Source: Colimorpha sp045597945
Lineage (GTDB): Bacteria; Bacteroidota; Bacteroidia; Bacteroidales; P3
Assembly (NCBI GenBank): GCA_045597945.1
Contig: JAZLLD010000092.1
Span: 1 to 8,458, forward strand
DNA length: 8,458 nucleotides
Direction: 5' to 3'
Below the pieces are notes generated by a model that had not been told where the DNA came from, did not search any database, and was given only the letters and a program-made list of their open reading frames with translations. Made by a program: the position numbers and the translations under genes. This document shows, piece by piece, positions 1 through 6,941 of this stretch; the stretch's first letter is position 1, and every line of letters starts with the position of its first letter.

Positions 1-46
1 TGCGGTTTCTTAAATTGTAAGCCATATTAATATATTTAAAAGATTA

Positions 47-523
47 TTATATTCTATTATTGCGGGCTTTGTTGCTGATAAGTTTGAAAACAACACCCAA
101 AATGCCAGAAGGCAGACCCATCCTGAGCATAGATTGCCACCCTGGCCAGTGTTCGAGAAAAAAGAGGAGACCGATAATGAGTACAGCAACTCCCCAGCCA
201 AAAAGCTTTTGGGAATAGTTGGCAAATGCTTTTGAAGCCCAAAATCCTACAGGTTGGAGGGGCTGGTTTTCGGTGTCTTCGAAATTGTCTAAAAGAGATT
301 TGGGTCTTTCGTAAGCTTTGAGGAAGAAGACTATTGCCAATGTTCCAAAGCCGACGATCATGAACACACTCATTGATTCGACATGCAACAAGAACTGTCC
401 CACAAGGCCGCATAGGGCTGCTATGGAAGCCATGATGCGTAATCTATTTGTGAAAGTCTTATATCCGGGGCTTTCTACCAGATTGTTGAGCCAGGATCCT
501 TGAGGTGTTTCGGGAGTGTTCAT
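47..523 (-). CDS. Small inner-membrane protein with two GldL-like transmembrane hairpins
   Basis: The 158-residue protein starts at an ATG (521-523) and ends with TAA. Four hydrophobic segments are visible at about residues 29-46, 50-69, 107-124 and 131-149, with a polar acidic linker (about 75-92) between the two pairs. The C-terminal pair carries HWPG at 125-128, followed by a Met-Leu and Gly-Leu pattern. This resembles the N-terminal membrane hairpin of GldL, the proton-channel subunit of the gliding/type IX secretion motor. The N-terminal pair (His47) aligns to it without gaps, so the protein looks like an internal duplication. It lacks the long cytoplasmic tail of GldL and has no gldKMN neighbours, so it should not be named gldL. 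It lies 37 bp downstream of arcC on the same strand and may be cotranscribed. The function is unknown: the membrane location is well supported, and the GldL relation is a motif-level inference. Confidence 0.85.
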   Translation of the reverse strand: MNTPETPQGSWLNNLVESPGYKTFTNRLRIMASIAALCGLVGQFLLHVESMSVFMIVGFGTLAIVFFLKAYERPKSLLDNFEDTENQPLQPVGFWASKAFANYSQKLFGWGVAVLIIGLLFFLEHWPGWQSMLRMGLPSGILGVVFKLISNKARNNRI

Positions 524-560
524 GACTGTTGAATTGATAATCGTTATTATGCCTCAAATA

Positions 561-1496
561 TTATCTTACAATACGAGTGCCGCAGTTGGGGTTGTCGAGC
601 TGACCCGCCTCGGTGATGATGCACTCCTTGCCGCCGTGCTCCACGAACATGATGGCAGCACGCACCTTGGGAGCCATGCTGCCTTCGGCAAACTGACCCT
701 CTTCGAGGTATTTTTTTGCCTCGGCGATAGTGATGGTGTCAAGAGCCTGCTCGTTTTCCTTGCGGAAATTGATGTAGACCTTGGGCACATCGGTGAGGAT
801 GTAGAACTCATCAGCACCGATTTCCACAGCGCAGAGGGCGCTGGCGAGGTCCTTGTCGATAACGGCCTCAACACCGCGCACATAGTCGCTCTCCTCCACC
901 ACGGGGATACCACCTCCGCCAACGGTGACAACAATGTTGCCGCTCTTGGCCAATTGCTGGACAATCTTGATGTTGTTGATGCGGGTAGGCTTGGGCGAAG
1001 CCACCACCTTGCGCCAACCACGGCCCTTGGGGTCTTCTTTATATACGGCACCAGTGGCCTTGGCAAGTTCGTCGGCCTGCTCCTTGGTGTAGTACGGCCC
1101 CACGGGCTTGGTGGGATTTTGGAACATCGGGTCGAGTTTGTTCACGGCCACCTGGGTCACAAGTGTAACCACATCACGGTGAATATCGTGGCGAGCCATA
1201 ACATTGCGAAGCCCCATCTCGATGAGGTAGGCGATAGAGCCCTGGGTCTCAGCCACGCAGAAGTCCATAGGCATGGCCTCGATGTTGGCGCGCTTGCCCT
1301 CTTCGTGCTGCAGCATCACGTTGCCGACCTGGGGGCCGTTGCCGTGACCGATGACGATGTTGTAGTTACGTTTCAACAGGTTGAAAAGAGACTCGCAAGT
1401 CTGCTCAACATTTGCAATCTGTTCGTGGTAAGTGCCTTTCTGACCACTGCGCAAAAGCGCATTGCCGCCAAAAGCCACTACTGCTAATTTTCTCAT
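561..1496 (-). CDS. arcC: Carbamate kinase
   Basis: This cytoplasmic enzyme of the amino-acid-kinase fold catalyses the reversible reaction carbamoyl phosphate + ADP = carbamate (then NH3 + CO2) + ATP, the energy-yielding last step of arginine deiminase or agmatine-type pathways. At 311 residues it has the usual family length. Visible signatures are GGNAL at 10-14, HGNGPQVG at 51-58, the glycine-rich GGGG at 193-196, VIDKDLAS at 212-219 (with the conserved Lys215), LTD at 234-236 and GSMAPKV at 272-278. The ATG start (1494-1496) places the N-terminal kinase strand directly at MRKLAVVAFGG. A promoter-like element lies 63 bp upstream, and the next gene follows 37 bp after the stop. No arginine deiminase or ornithine carbamoyltransferase gene is nearby, so the source of carbamoyl phosphate cannot be read from this window. 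Confidence 0.96.
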   Translation of the reverse strand: MRKLAVVAFGGNALLRSGQKGTYHEQIANVEQTCESLFNLLKRNYNIVIGHGNGPQVGNVMLQHEEGKRANIEAMPMDFCVAETQGSIAYLIEMGLRNVMARHDIHRDVVTLVTQVAVNKLDPMFQNPTKPVGPYYTKEQADELAKATGAVYKEDPKGRGWRKVVASPKPTRINNIKIVQQLAKSGNIVVTVGGGGIPVVEESDYVRGVEAVIDKDLASALCAVEIGADEFYILTDVPKVYINFRKENEQALDTITIAEAKKYLEEGQFAEGSMAPKVRAAIMFVEHGGKECIITEAGQLDNPNCGTRIVR

Positions 1497-1558
1497 ATCG
1501 TTTTTATATCTTTAGTTTCCAAACAATTAACACTCTCCGCTCACTTGAGGGAGAAATG

Positions 1559-1589
1559 CAAAGATACACTTTTTTTTAGACAATTTAAA
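1559..1589 (-). promoter_or_regulatory. Bacteroidetes-type promoter for arcC
   Basis: Read on the minus strand, 1566-1559 is TATCTTTG, an exact match to the Bacteroidetes -7 consensus TAnnTTTG. A TTTA, close to the -33 TTTG element, lies 19 bp upstream (1589-1586). Transcription would begin near 1552, giving a leader of about 55 nt. The match and spacing are seen directly; use as a promoter is inferred. Confidence 0.6.
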
Positions 1590-1842
1590 CTTTTGTATAA
1601 AAATATATTATTTTTAACGAACTGGCCAGACTAATCTTCCATAAAAAAATATGTTCATGCTTCGGTCCACGCATGCGCCTCAAATTTGATTTAAGGCAGA
1701 TTTTCCTCCAAATTGTTTAGCCAATTGGACTATTCCGCAGCAAACACAGACCCACTAAGCAACCGAGCAATTAACCAATTGAAACACAGAGTCACCAAAC
1801 CCGAGAAACGAATCCGTTACTTCTCCAACCGGCCTCGAAAAG

Positions 1843-2002
1843 TCCTCTCCCCTACCCCAAAACCCGCCACAACTTCGCTAGTTTTACCTTATTTATTCTA
1901 TAGTTATACCTTATTTATTCTATTCTATATAGGATAAATATAGGATAACTAAGGTATAAATATAGGATAAGGAACGGAGGAAGGGCGGAGCTAGGGGGAG
2001 GA
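1843..2002 (+). repeat. Large nested inverted repeat; possible structured RNA or palindromic element
   Basis: The core is a gap-free inverted repeat: 1889-1923 pairs with 1940-1974 around a 16-nt loop. Of 35 positions, 29 are Watson-Crick, 3 are G-U if read as plus-strand RNA (1892/1971, 1897/1966, 1919/1944), and 3 are mismatches (1891/1972, 1903/1960, 1914/1949). It includes an exact 9-bp stem, TTATACCTT with AAGGTATAA. Nested outside are short stems 1873-1876/1980-1983, 1864-1868/1984-1988 and 1843-1854/1992-2002 (one bulge at 1848), all in compatible order. The AT-rich core and GC-rich base make about 160 nt of foldable sequence. The G-U pairs would become A-C mismatches on the other strand, so the fold favours plus-strand RNA. 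It could also be a MITE-like dispersed element or a protein-binding palindrome; no transposase, clear target duplication or promoter was identified. Confidence 0.7.
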
Positions 2003-2211
2003 TGCGGGACAGCGAAATATCGATAATCAATCTCAACGAAATGGTTTAGGTTGAGCTGAAAATGATTCTTCAGCGATTTGATTCAATCACGGCACACTCA
2101 TTGCAATTATCGCATGAGATGACGGCTTTCAACTATGAGATATACTTATAATGTAAACCAGCCACTTATCATGCGGATGATGGAAGTGGACAAGGGCAGC
2201 TGAAGGGGCTA

Positions 2212-3063
2212 CTAGATGAACATGCGGGTGCTTTTCTTGTAGTCGGAATACTCCGGTTTGTTGGCCAGCTGGCGCTGCTCCATGAGGGGCACGCTGATGA
2301 AACAGAAAAGCAGCGTGATGGAGATTGGCCCTACAATGAACCACTGATGCCCGGAGCTGCAATTTGGCAGCCACATTATCCATAAGCCCCACCACATGAG
2401 AATCTCGCCAAAATAGTTGGGATGCCGGCCATGTTTCCAAAGACCCACGCGGCACACTTGGCCGGGATTTTTGCTGCGGAAACGGTGTGCCTGGCGGTCG
2501 GAAATGAGCTGGATGGTGACGGCTGCTATACATACTGCGAAACCTATGATAGTGACCATGTTAACCAGGCCGCCACAATCGATGATGTCGAAGGCCGGAA
2601 TCATGCCCAAAAACACAACTATCGTTGGCACCATATTGAGCCCGAAGAAGTTGATTAGATGAAAGATAAAGGGGTGGCACTGGGTGCGGAACTTGGTATA
2701 GCGCCAATCTTCGTGGCCGAGGCCATGGAAAGTAAAATACCAATTGTAAGTGAGGCGGATTGCCCAGTACCACACGGCTGCGAGCATGAGCAAGACAGCC
2801 GGCGTGGCAGCGCCTTTTGCCAAGAGCCACCAAGTGAGCATAACCGGCGGAGCAACACTCCAATAGGGGTCGTAGAAAGAAACATTTTTATAGACCAAAC
2901 CCAAAGCCCAGATGTAGATTGTTGCCACAGCATCAGCCACAAAAAGAGCCCAGTAAGGGTGCGTCAAAGGACTTGTCAGCCGATAAGCCAGCCAGCCAAT
3001 AACGGCAGAGATGGCATAATGAATTGCTATAATAAGGACGCTGTTGGCTTTGCTGTGTTCCAT
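2212..3063 (-). CDS. DUF1295 family integral membrane protein (steroid 5-alpha-reductase-like)
   Basis: This 283-residue polytopic membrane protein belongs to the DUF1295 group, related to steroid 5-alpha-reductases and isoprenylcysteine methyltransferases. Visible features are about six or seven hydrophobic segments, YDPYWSVAPP at 64-73, RLTYNWYF at 103-110, a DRQAHRFR segment at 189-196, and the diagnostic GLWKHGRHPNYFGE at 207-220. The charged C-terminal EYSDYKKSTRMFI also fits the family. The conserved C-terminal half is the part expected to bind a nucleotide or methyl-donor cofactor; the substrate is unknown. The ATG at 3061-3063 is chosen because an in-frame TTG at 3091-3093 would only add ten polar residues and leave a 3-nt gap to the upstream gene. 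It is the last gene of the operon, 33 bp after the M16 homologue. Family membership is strong; reductase activity is not shown. Confidence 0.9.
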   Translation of the reverse strand: MEHSKANSVLIIAIHYAISAVIGWLAYRLTSPLTHPYWALFVADAVATIYIWALGLVYKNVSFYDPYWSVAPPVMLTWWLLAKGAATPAVLLMLAAVWYWAIRLTYNWYFTFHGLGHEDWRYTKFRTQCHPFIFHLINFFGLNMVPTIVVFLGMIPAFDIIDCGGLVNMVTIIGFAVCIAAVTIQLISDRQAHRFRSKNPGQVCRVGLWKHGRHPNYFGEILMWWGLWIMWLPNCSSGHQWFIVGPISITLLFCFISVPLMEQRQLANKPEYSDYKKSTRMFI

Positions 3064-3096
3064 GGATATATTGTTGAGAATGAGGTTTGTCAAAAG

Positions 3097-4353
3097 TTAT
3101 TTTTCCAACTCAGGACCTGCAGTAACCACAAGGAGTTGGTTGAGGTATTTCCGAGCCACCTGCAGCAGTTGTGCGGGGGTAACATGCTGGATGGCATCGA
3201 GATAGTTAACCGAGAACTGGTCGGTGATGCCGGAAGGCACCATCTGGCGATAGCGCTCAGATATTTCAAAGGTTCCATCGATATTGCGGATGAAATCGCC
3301 CATCATCACATTGCGCACACGTTCCAGTTCATCCTCACCAATCTGCTCATCTTTCAGTCGTTGCACTTCTATCAGCACTTCCTCCACCGCGGCATTTGTG
3401 ACTTGTCCGGCCACATCGGCAGCAATGAGGAAGAGGATTGAACCACGATAGATCTGCGTGGTGCTGTAGATTCCGTAGGTATAGCCTTTTTCTTCGCGGA
3501 TGTTGCTCATGAGGCGGGATCCGAAATAACCGCCCAGCACATTACACAGCACCATGAATTGCGAATAGTCTTTGTCGTCCCATTTCAAAGGCAGTATGCG
3601 GCCGATACGCAAAGAACTCTGCACCGCGTTCGGCACGACAACATGCTCTCGGGAAACATTATTTTCCGCACTTGGCTGAGGAAGTTCAAGTTTTGTAACG
3701 GCCTCGTACTGAGCAGTTGAAAAGCTCTTGTCGGCCATGCTGAGCAATTCGTCATCAATCTGGCCGGCCATTACGATATGGGCGTTGCTAAGCTGATAAT
3801 GCTGGTGAATAAAATCGAGCACAGCCTCGGAGGTGAGTTTGTCAACATCCTCCGGGAGAGCAAAAGTGCCCAGCGGATGGTGGCTGCCAAAAAGCAACTC
3901 ATCAAAGCGGTTGCGGGCACGATAGTCGGTCTGCTGGAACCCCTGCACTATCTTCTGGCGCCGTTTAGCACGGTAAGAATCAAACAACTGCGCCGTAATG
4001 GCGGGAGCATCAAAGAATTCACGCACCAGGGGCAGCAACTCTGCAGCATATTTGCGCAGAAAGTAGAAGGATACATTGCCCTGAATCACATCGGCCATCC
4101 GCTCCACTACGATGCCGCGAAAGTCCATAAATTCAGCCACTTCCTGTGCCGAATGGAGCTGCGTTGCCTCGGCAAAGAGCTGATTGGCAGCATGGGCCTG
4201 CGACTTGAACTGCTGATAGGCACTGCCAGCTTCGAAAGTAAAGTCGAGCTTTACAAGATCGAGAGACGGATTGTTGAAATAATATATAGTATTGCCGTTC
4301 TCAAGTCGATATTGCTGAGGCGCAAGCGGTTGTAGCGATGGAGGATTAAGCAT
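3097..4353 (-). CDS. M16-family (insulinase-like) peptidase homologue lacking the zinc-binding site
   Basis: The 418-residue protein is the usual size for a two-domain M16B subunit. Residues 15-60 show the M16 start (an RLENGNTIYY strand followed by an FEAGSAYQ segment). However, the HxxEH zinc motif is replaced by HAANQ at 54-58: the first His is kept, while the catalytic Glu and second His have become Asn and Gln. SAQEVAEFMDFRG at 68-80 and HHPLG at 158-162 support the alignment. The C-terminal domain keeps the family hallmark GGYFGSRLMSNIREEKGYTY at 274-293, including the Arg286/Tyr293 pair used for substrate binding. In heterodimeric M16B enzymes one subunit supplies zinc and the other this R/Y pair, so this looks like the non-catalytic partner. 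No signal peptide is visible, suggesting a cytoplasmic protein. It lies 20 bp downstream of the receptor gene. No zinc-site partner is in the window. Confidence 0.93.
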   Translation of the reverse strand: MLNPPSLQPLAPQQYRLENGNTIYYFNNPSLDLVKLDFTFEAGSAYQQFKSQAHAANQLFAEATQLHSAQEVAEFMDFRGIVVERMADVIQGNVSFYFLRKYAAELLPLVREFFDAPAITAQLFDSYRAKRRQKIVQGFQQTDYRARNRFDELLFGSHHPLGTFALPEDVDKLTSEAVLDFIHQHYQLSNAHIVMAGQIDDELLSMADKSFSTAQYEAVTKLELPQPSAENNVSREHVVVPNAVQSSLRIGRILPLKWDDKDYSQFMVLCNVLGGYFGSRLMSNIREEKGYTYGIYSTTQIYRGSILFLIAADVAGQVTNAAVEEVLIEVQRLKDEQIGEDELERVRNVMMGDFIRNIDGTFEISERYRQMVPSGITDQFSVNYLDAIQHVTPAQLLQVARKYLNQLLVVTAGPELEK

Positions 4354-4373
4354 GACGAATATATTGTGTTATT

Positions 4374-6836
4374 CTAAAAAGTTCCTGTGATTTTAAGGTT
4401 AATCTGCCTGGCTGTGAGGTAGTTGGGCACAGCATAATACTGATTGCTGTAGTCGGCCACCCAGATGTAGGATACTACATTGCGATAATTGAAGAGGTTG
4501 AACACCTCGACGCCCACCGAGATGTCGTCGAACCATTCGCCAATGCGAGAGTGGCGGACACGGTCGAACCGGGTGATTTGCACCATGTTGCCCCAGTCGA
4601 CTCTGAAATAAGATGGCAGATGGTTGCGGGGCACACGGTCGTTTTGGTAGGGGAAGAGCACCGGAGTACGGCTACCGAAAAGGAAGCTCAAACTCATTCG
4701 CCACCAAGGGATTTCGGGCAGATAGTCCTGGATAAACACCTTGAAGCTGAGTCGCTGGTCGGTGGGGCGAGAAACCCAGCCGATATCATCGCCAAGGATT
4801 TTCTCCTGCGTCTGCATGAGAGAAAGGCTTGCCCACGACTCAAGACCTTCGACAAAATCGCCATTCACCCGGATGCTCAGTCCTGCTGCGTAGGCCACTG
4901 CGTCGGCATCAGGATTATAGCTTATGCGCAGATTGTCAATGGTGTATGGAACAAGGTCGGTGATATACTTATAATATAAGTCGGCAGTAATGCGGAATGG
5001 GCGCTCCCAGAGTTTGAGATTCCAGTCGAAAGTGCCAGTGGCCTGGTAAGAGCACTGTGCCGGCAGGTTGACGCACAACGACCCATCGGTACGGCGCATC
5101 TCGCGATAAAGCGACGGTTGCTGATAGACACCCAAGGCCACACGGTAGAGGATATCCTGCTCACCATGAGGCTTGAAGTTGACCGAGAGTCGAGGCGAAA
5201 ATAGCAGCTGGGAATTAAGCGGTTGGCCGCTAGTATACGACGTGTTATAATAATGTGCGCGAGCACCGGCCAAAATGCGGATTTGGTCATCCTGCCGAGT
5301 GAAAAGGCTGAGTTCGCGCTGGATGTAGGCCATGCCTCGCAGGGTGCGGATGTGATTGTCGGTATGGCAGAACGACTGAAGTATTGGGCTGAAAACCACA
5401 GTGTCGTCAAGACCCGGGGTATGATGATCCGTAGGGAAAGAATATCCGGCACTGTCCACCCACTTCCATTCGCGCATCCGGTCGGTGATGTCCTCCATCT
5501 GACCCTTGACGCCAAAATACCAATTGCCCAGAGGGGCATACTTCACGGCCTTCAGCTCAGTGGCATAAATGCCCATATTCAAATAGTTGCGGGCATGCTC
5601 GAGGAACGTACCAACGCCGCGGTCAAAGCGCATCGTGTCGCCAACACTCTCACCCATATTCACCTGATAGAGCCAATATTCGTCTTGGATGTCGAAAATC
5701 TCTTGTTCCTTATTATATTGCGCCGAAGTTATCCAGCGCAGCTGGAATTCGTCAGTAGGATGGTATTCCAGTGATACCGAGCCCAATAGCGTGTTGTATC
5801 TATCTTCTTCCTTGCCATCGAAATAGACATCCATTTCCAACGATTCCGAACTCACACCACCAAAAGCCGTAGTGCGAGAAGCTGGAATGAGGCCATAGCG
5901 GTTGCGCGTCCAAACACCTAGGAATGAAAGACTAAGGCTATCATTAAAGCGGTAAGAGAACACACCCTGCAAGTCGGTATAGGACGAAGTGTAAGAACCA
6001 TCTGTTTCCAAACTGCGGAAGATGTAGCTGTTGTTGTGATGGCGGAATCCTAGGCTGTAGGTAAACCGCTCTCCCACACGTCCTTGCGAAGCCAACGAAC
6101 CGCCCAGAAACGAAAGCGACACACGATTGCGATTCTCAATGGGGCGGCTGTAGGTGATATCCAGAGCCGAAGACAATCTGTCGCCATAAGTGGCGTCGAA
6201 CCCTCCTGGCGAAAAGAGCAGATGGTCCACCAAGTCAGGATTGATAATACTCATGCCCTCCTGCTGGCCACTGCGGATAAGTTGCGGACGATACACTTCT
6301 ACATCGTTGATATACACTAGGTTCTCATCAAACGACCCACCGCGGACCGAATACTGCGAAGAAAGCTCATTATTTGAACTGACATCGGGAAGGGTCTTTA
6401 AGAGCGACTCAATTCCGTCACTCGGACCCACCAGATGCTCAATCTTTTCCAGCTGAATCTGACTAAAGGTAGAGTTGCGGACATTCTCATCACGCACCGT
6501 CACCTCGCCAATCTGAGTATATAGCGATTTGAGTGTCAGATTCAAACGGCGCTTCTCACCCTGATGCAGTTTCAGGCGATGTTCCTGAGCTTCAAAACCG
6601 GTGCACGACACACGCACCGTAACGCTATCGGTCGACTTGATATTCAGCGAGAAGAATCCGCGGGCGTCGGTCGTAGTGCCGTAAGGGGTGCTGGCATTGA
6701 CCACACCCACATTCACAAACTCAACACCATGGCCATCATTATCAACCACACGACCCTGCAACACCTGTTGTGCCGACAGGGGGAGCAGGACCGAGGAAAT
6801 CAGGGCCAGAAGAGTTATAAAAAATGCCTTGTTCAT
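4374..6836 (-). CDS. TonB-dependent outer-membrane receptor with carboxypeptidase-regulatory-like domain
   Basis: The 820-residue protein starts at ATG (6834-6836); an in-frame TTG 15 bp upstream is less likely. A signal peptide (about 1-22, ending LSA before QQ) is followed by a carboxypeptidase-regulatory-like beta-sandwich at about 25-105 (LQGRVVDNDGHGVEFVNVGV then GTTTDARGFFSLNI), a plug domain at about 125-230 (LPDVSSNNELSSQYSVRGG, ending in a TYGDRLSSALDI segment), and a long beta-barrel that ends in Phe, as outer-membrane barrels do. The energy would come from TonB-ExbB-ExbD. At about 820 residues it is shorter than SusC-type receptors, and no SusD lipoprotein gene is adjacent, so a glycan-uptake role is not indicated. 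It is the first gene of the operon with the M16 homologue and DUF1295 protein. The substrate cannot be read from the sequence. Confidence 0.96.
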   Translation of the reverse strand: MNKAFFITLLALISSVLLPLSAQQVLQGRVVDNDGHGVEFVNVGVVNASTPYGTTTDARGFFSLNIKSTDSVTVRVSCTGFEAQEHRLKLHQGEKRRLNLTLKSLYTQIGEVTVRDENVRNSTFSQIQLEKIEHLVGPSDGIESLLKTLPDVSSNNELSSQYSVRGGSFDENLVYINDVEVYRPQLIRSGQQEGMSIINPDLVDHLLFSPGGFDATYGDRLSSALDITYSRPIENRNRVSLSFLGGSLASQGRVGERFTYSLGFRHHNNSYIFRSLETDGSYTSSYTDLQGVFSYRFNDSLSLSFLGVWTRNRYGLIPASRTTAFGGVSSESLEMDVYFDGKEEDRYNTLLGSVSLEYHPTDEFQLRWITSAQYNKEQEIFDIQDEYWLYQVNMGESVGDTMRFDRGVGTFLEHARNYLNMGIYATELKAVKYAPLGNWYFGVKGQMEDITDRMREWKWVDSAGYSFPTDHHTPGLDDTVVFSPILQSFCHTDNHIRTLRGMAYIQRELSLFTRQDDQIRILAGARAHYYNTSYTSGQPLNSQLLFSPRLSVNFKPHGEQDILYRVALGVYQQPSLYREMRRTDGSLCVNLPAQCSYQATGTFDWNLKLWERPFRITADLYYKYITDLVPYTIDNLRISYNPDADAVAYAAGLSIRVNGDFVEGLESWASLSLMQTQEKILGDDIGWVSRPTDQRLSFKVFIQDYLPEIPWWRMSLSFLFGSRTPVLFPYQNDRVPRNHLPSYFRVDWGNMVQITRFDRVRHSRIGEWFDDISVGVEVFNLFNYRNVVSYIWVADYSNQYYAVPNYLTARQINLKITGTF

Positions 6837-6878
6837 TATTTTTATTGCCAATAAAACGATATATTTGAAAAAAAATTG

Positions 6879-6886
6879 TATTTTTG
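6879..6886 (+). promoter_or_regulatory. Probable -7 element for the MORN-repeat gene
   Basis: TATTTTTG matches the Bacteroidetes -7 consensus TAnnTTTG and would start a transcript near 6892, about 50 nt before the ATG at 6942. The only nearby upstream TTTG (6864-6867) is too close (11 bp) to be a normal -33 element, so the call is moderate. The 105-bp gap 6837-6941 must also contain the promoter of the divergent receptor operon; there I see only near matches (TAATTTG on the minus strand at 6893-6887). Confidence 0.4.
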
Positions 6887-6941
6887 CAAATTATTTTATC
6901 AACAAATATTTATATTAATTGATACAAATTATTAATACAAT

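Larger units (their letters stand above)
1497..2211. other. Long non-coding region between arcC and the receptor operon
   Basis: This 715-bp stretch separates two minus-strand units. It contains the arcC promoter and leader, a weak CATGC/GCATG hairpin (1656-1675), the large inverted repeat at 1843-2002, and a 6-bp stem GCTGAA/TTCAGC (2055-2074) with no T-run. A plus-strand open frame at 1713-1937 would start at TTG and run into the inverted repeat; its composition is not protein-like and it is not called. No clear terminator with a T-run was found for the operon ending at 2212. I recognise nothing in 1680-1840 or 2080-2211. Confidence 0.6.

Noticed and set aside
516..1487. Long plus-strand open frame of 323 codons opposite arcC
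   Set aside because: It is the antisense shadow of the GC-rich arcC gene, which has full carbamate kinase motifs on the minus strand.
1713..1937. Plus-strand open frame of 74 codons in the non-coding region
   Set aside because: It starts at TTG, has no family likeness, and its hydrophobic C-terminus is only the translated inverted repeat.
2055..2074. GCTGAA/TTCAGC hairpin as terminator of the receptor operon
   Set aside because: The stem is only 6 bp, lies about 140 bp after the last stop codon, and has no T-run on the minus strand.
2659..3441. Plus-strand open frame of 260 codons
   Set aside because: It spans the junction of two well-supported minus-strand genes and has no recognisable domain; it is a shadow frame.
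6837..6851. TTG start for the TonB receptor, giving five extra residues
   Set aside because: The ATG at 6834-6836 gives a standard signal peptide (MNKAFFITLL) and ATG is preferred; the extension adds only AIKI after the start.
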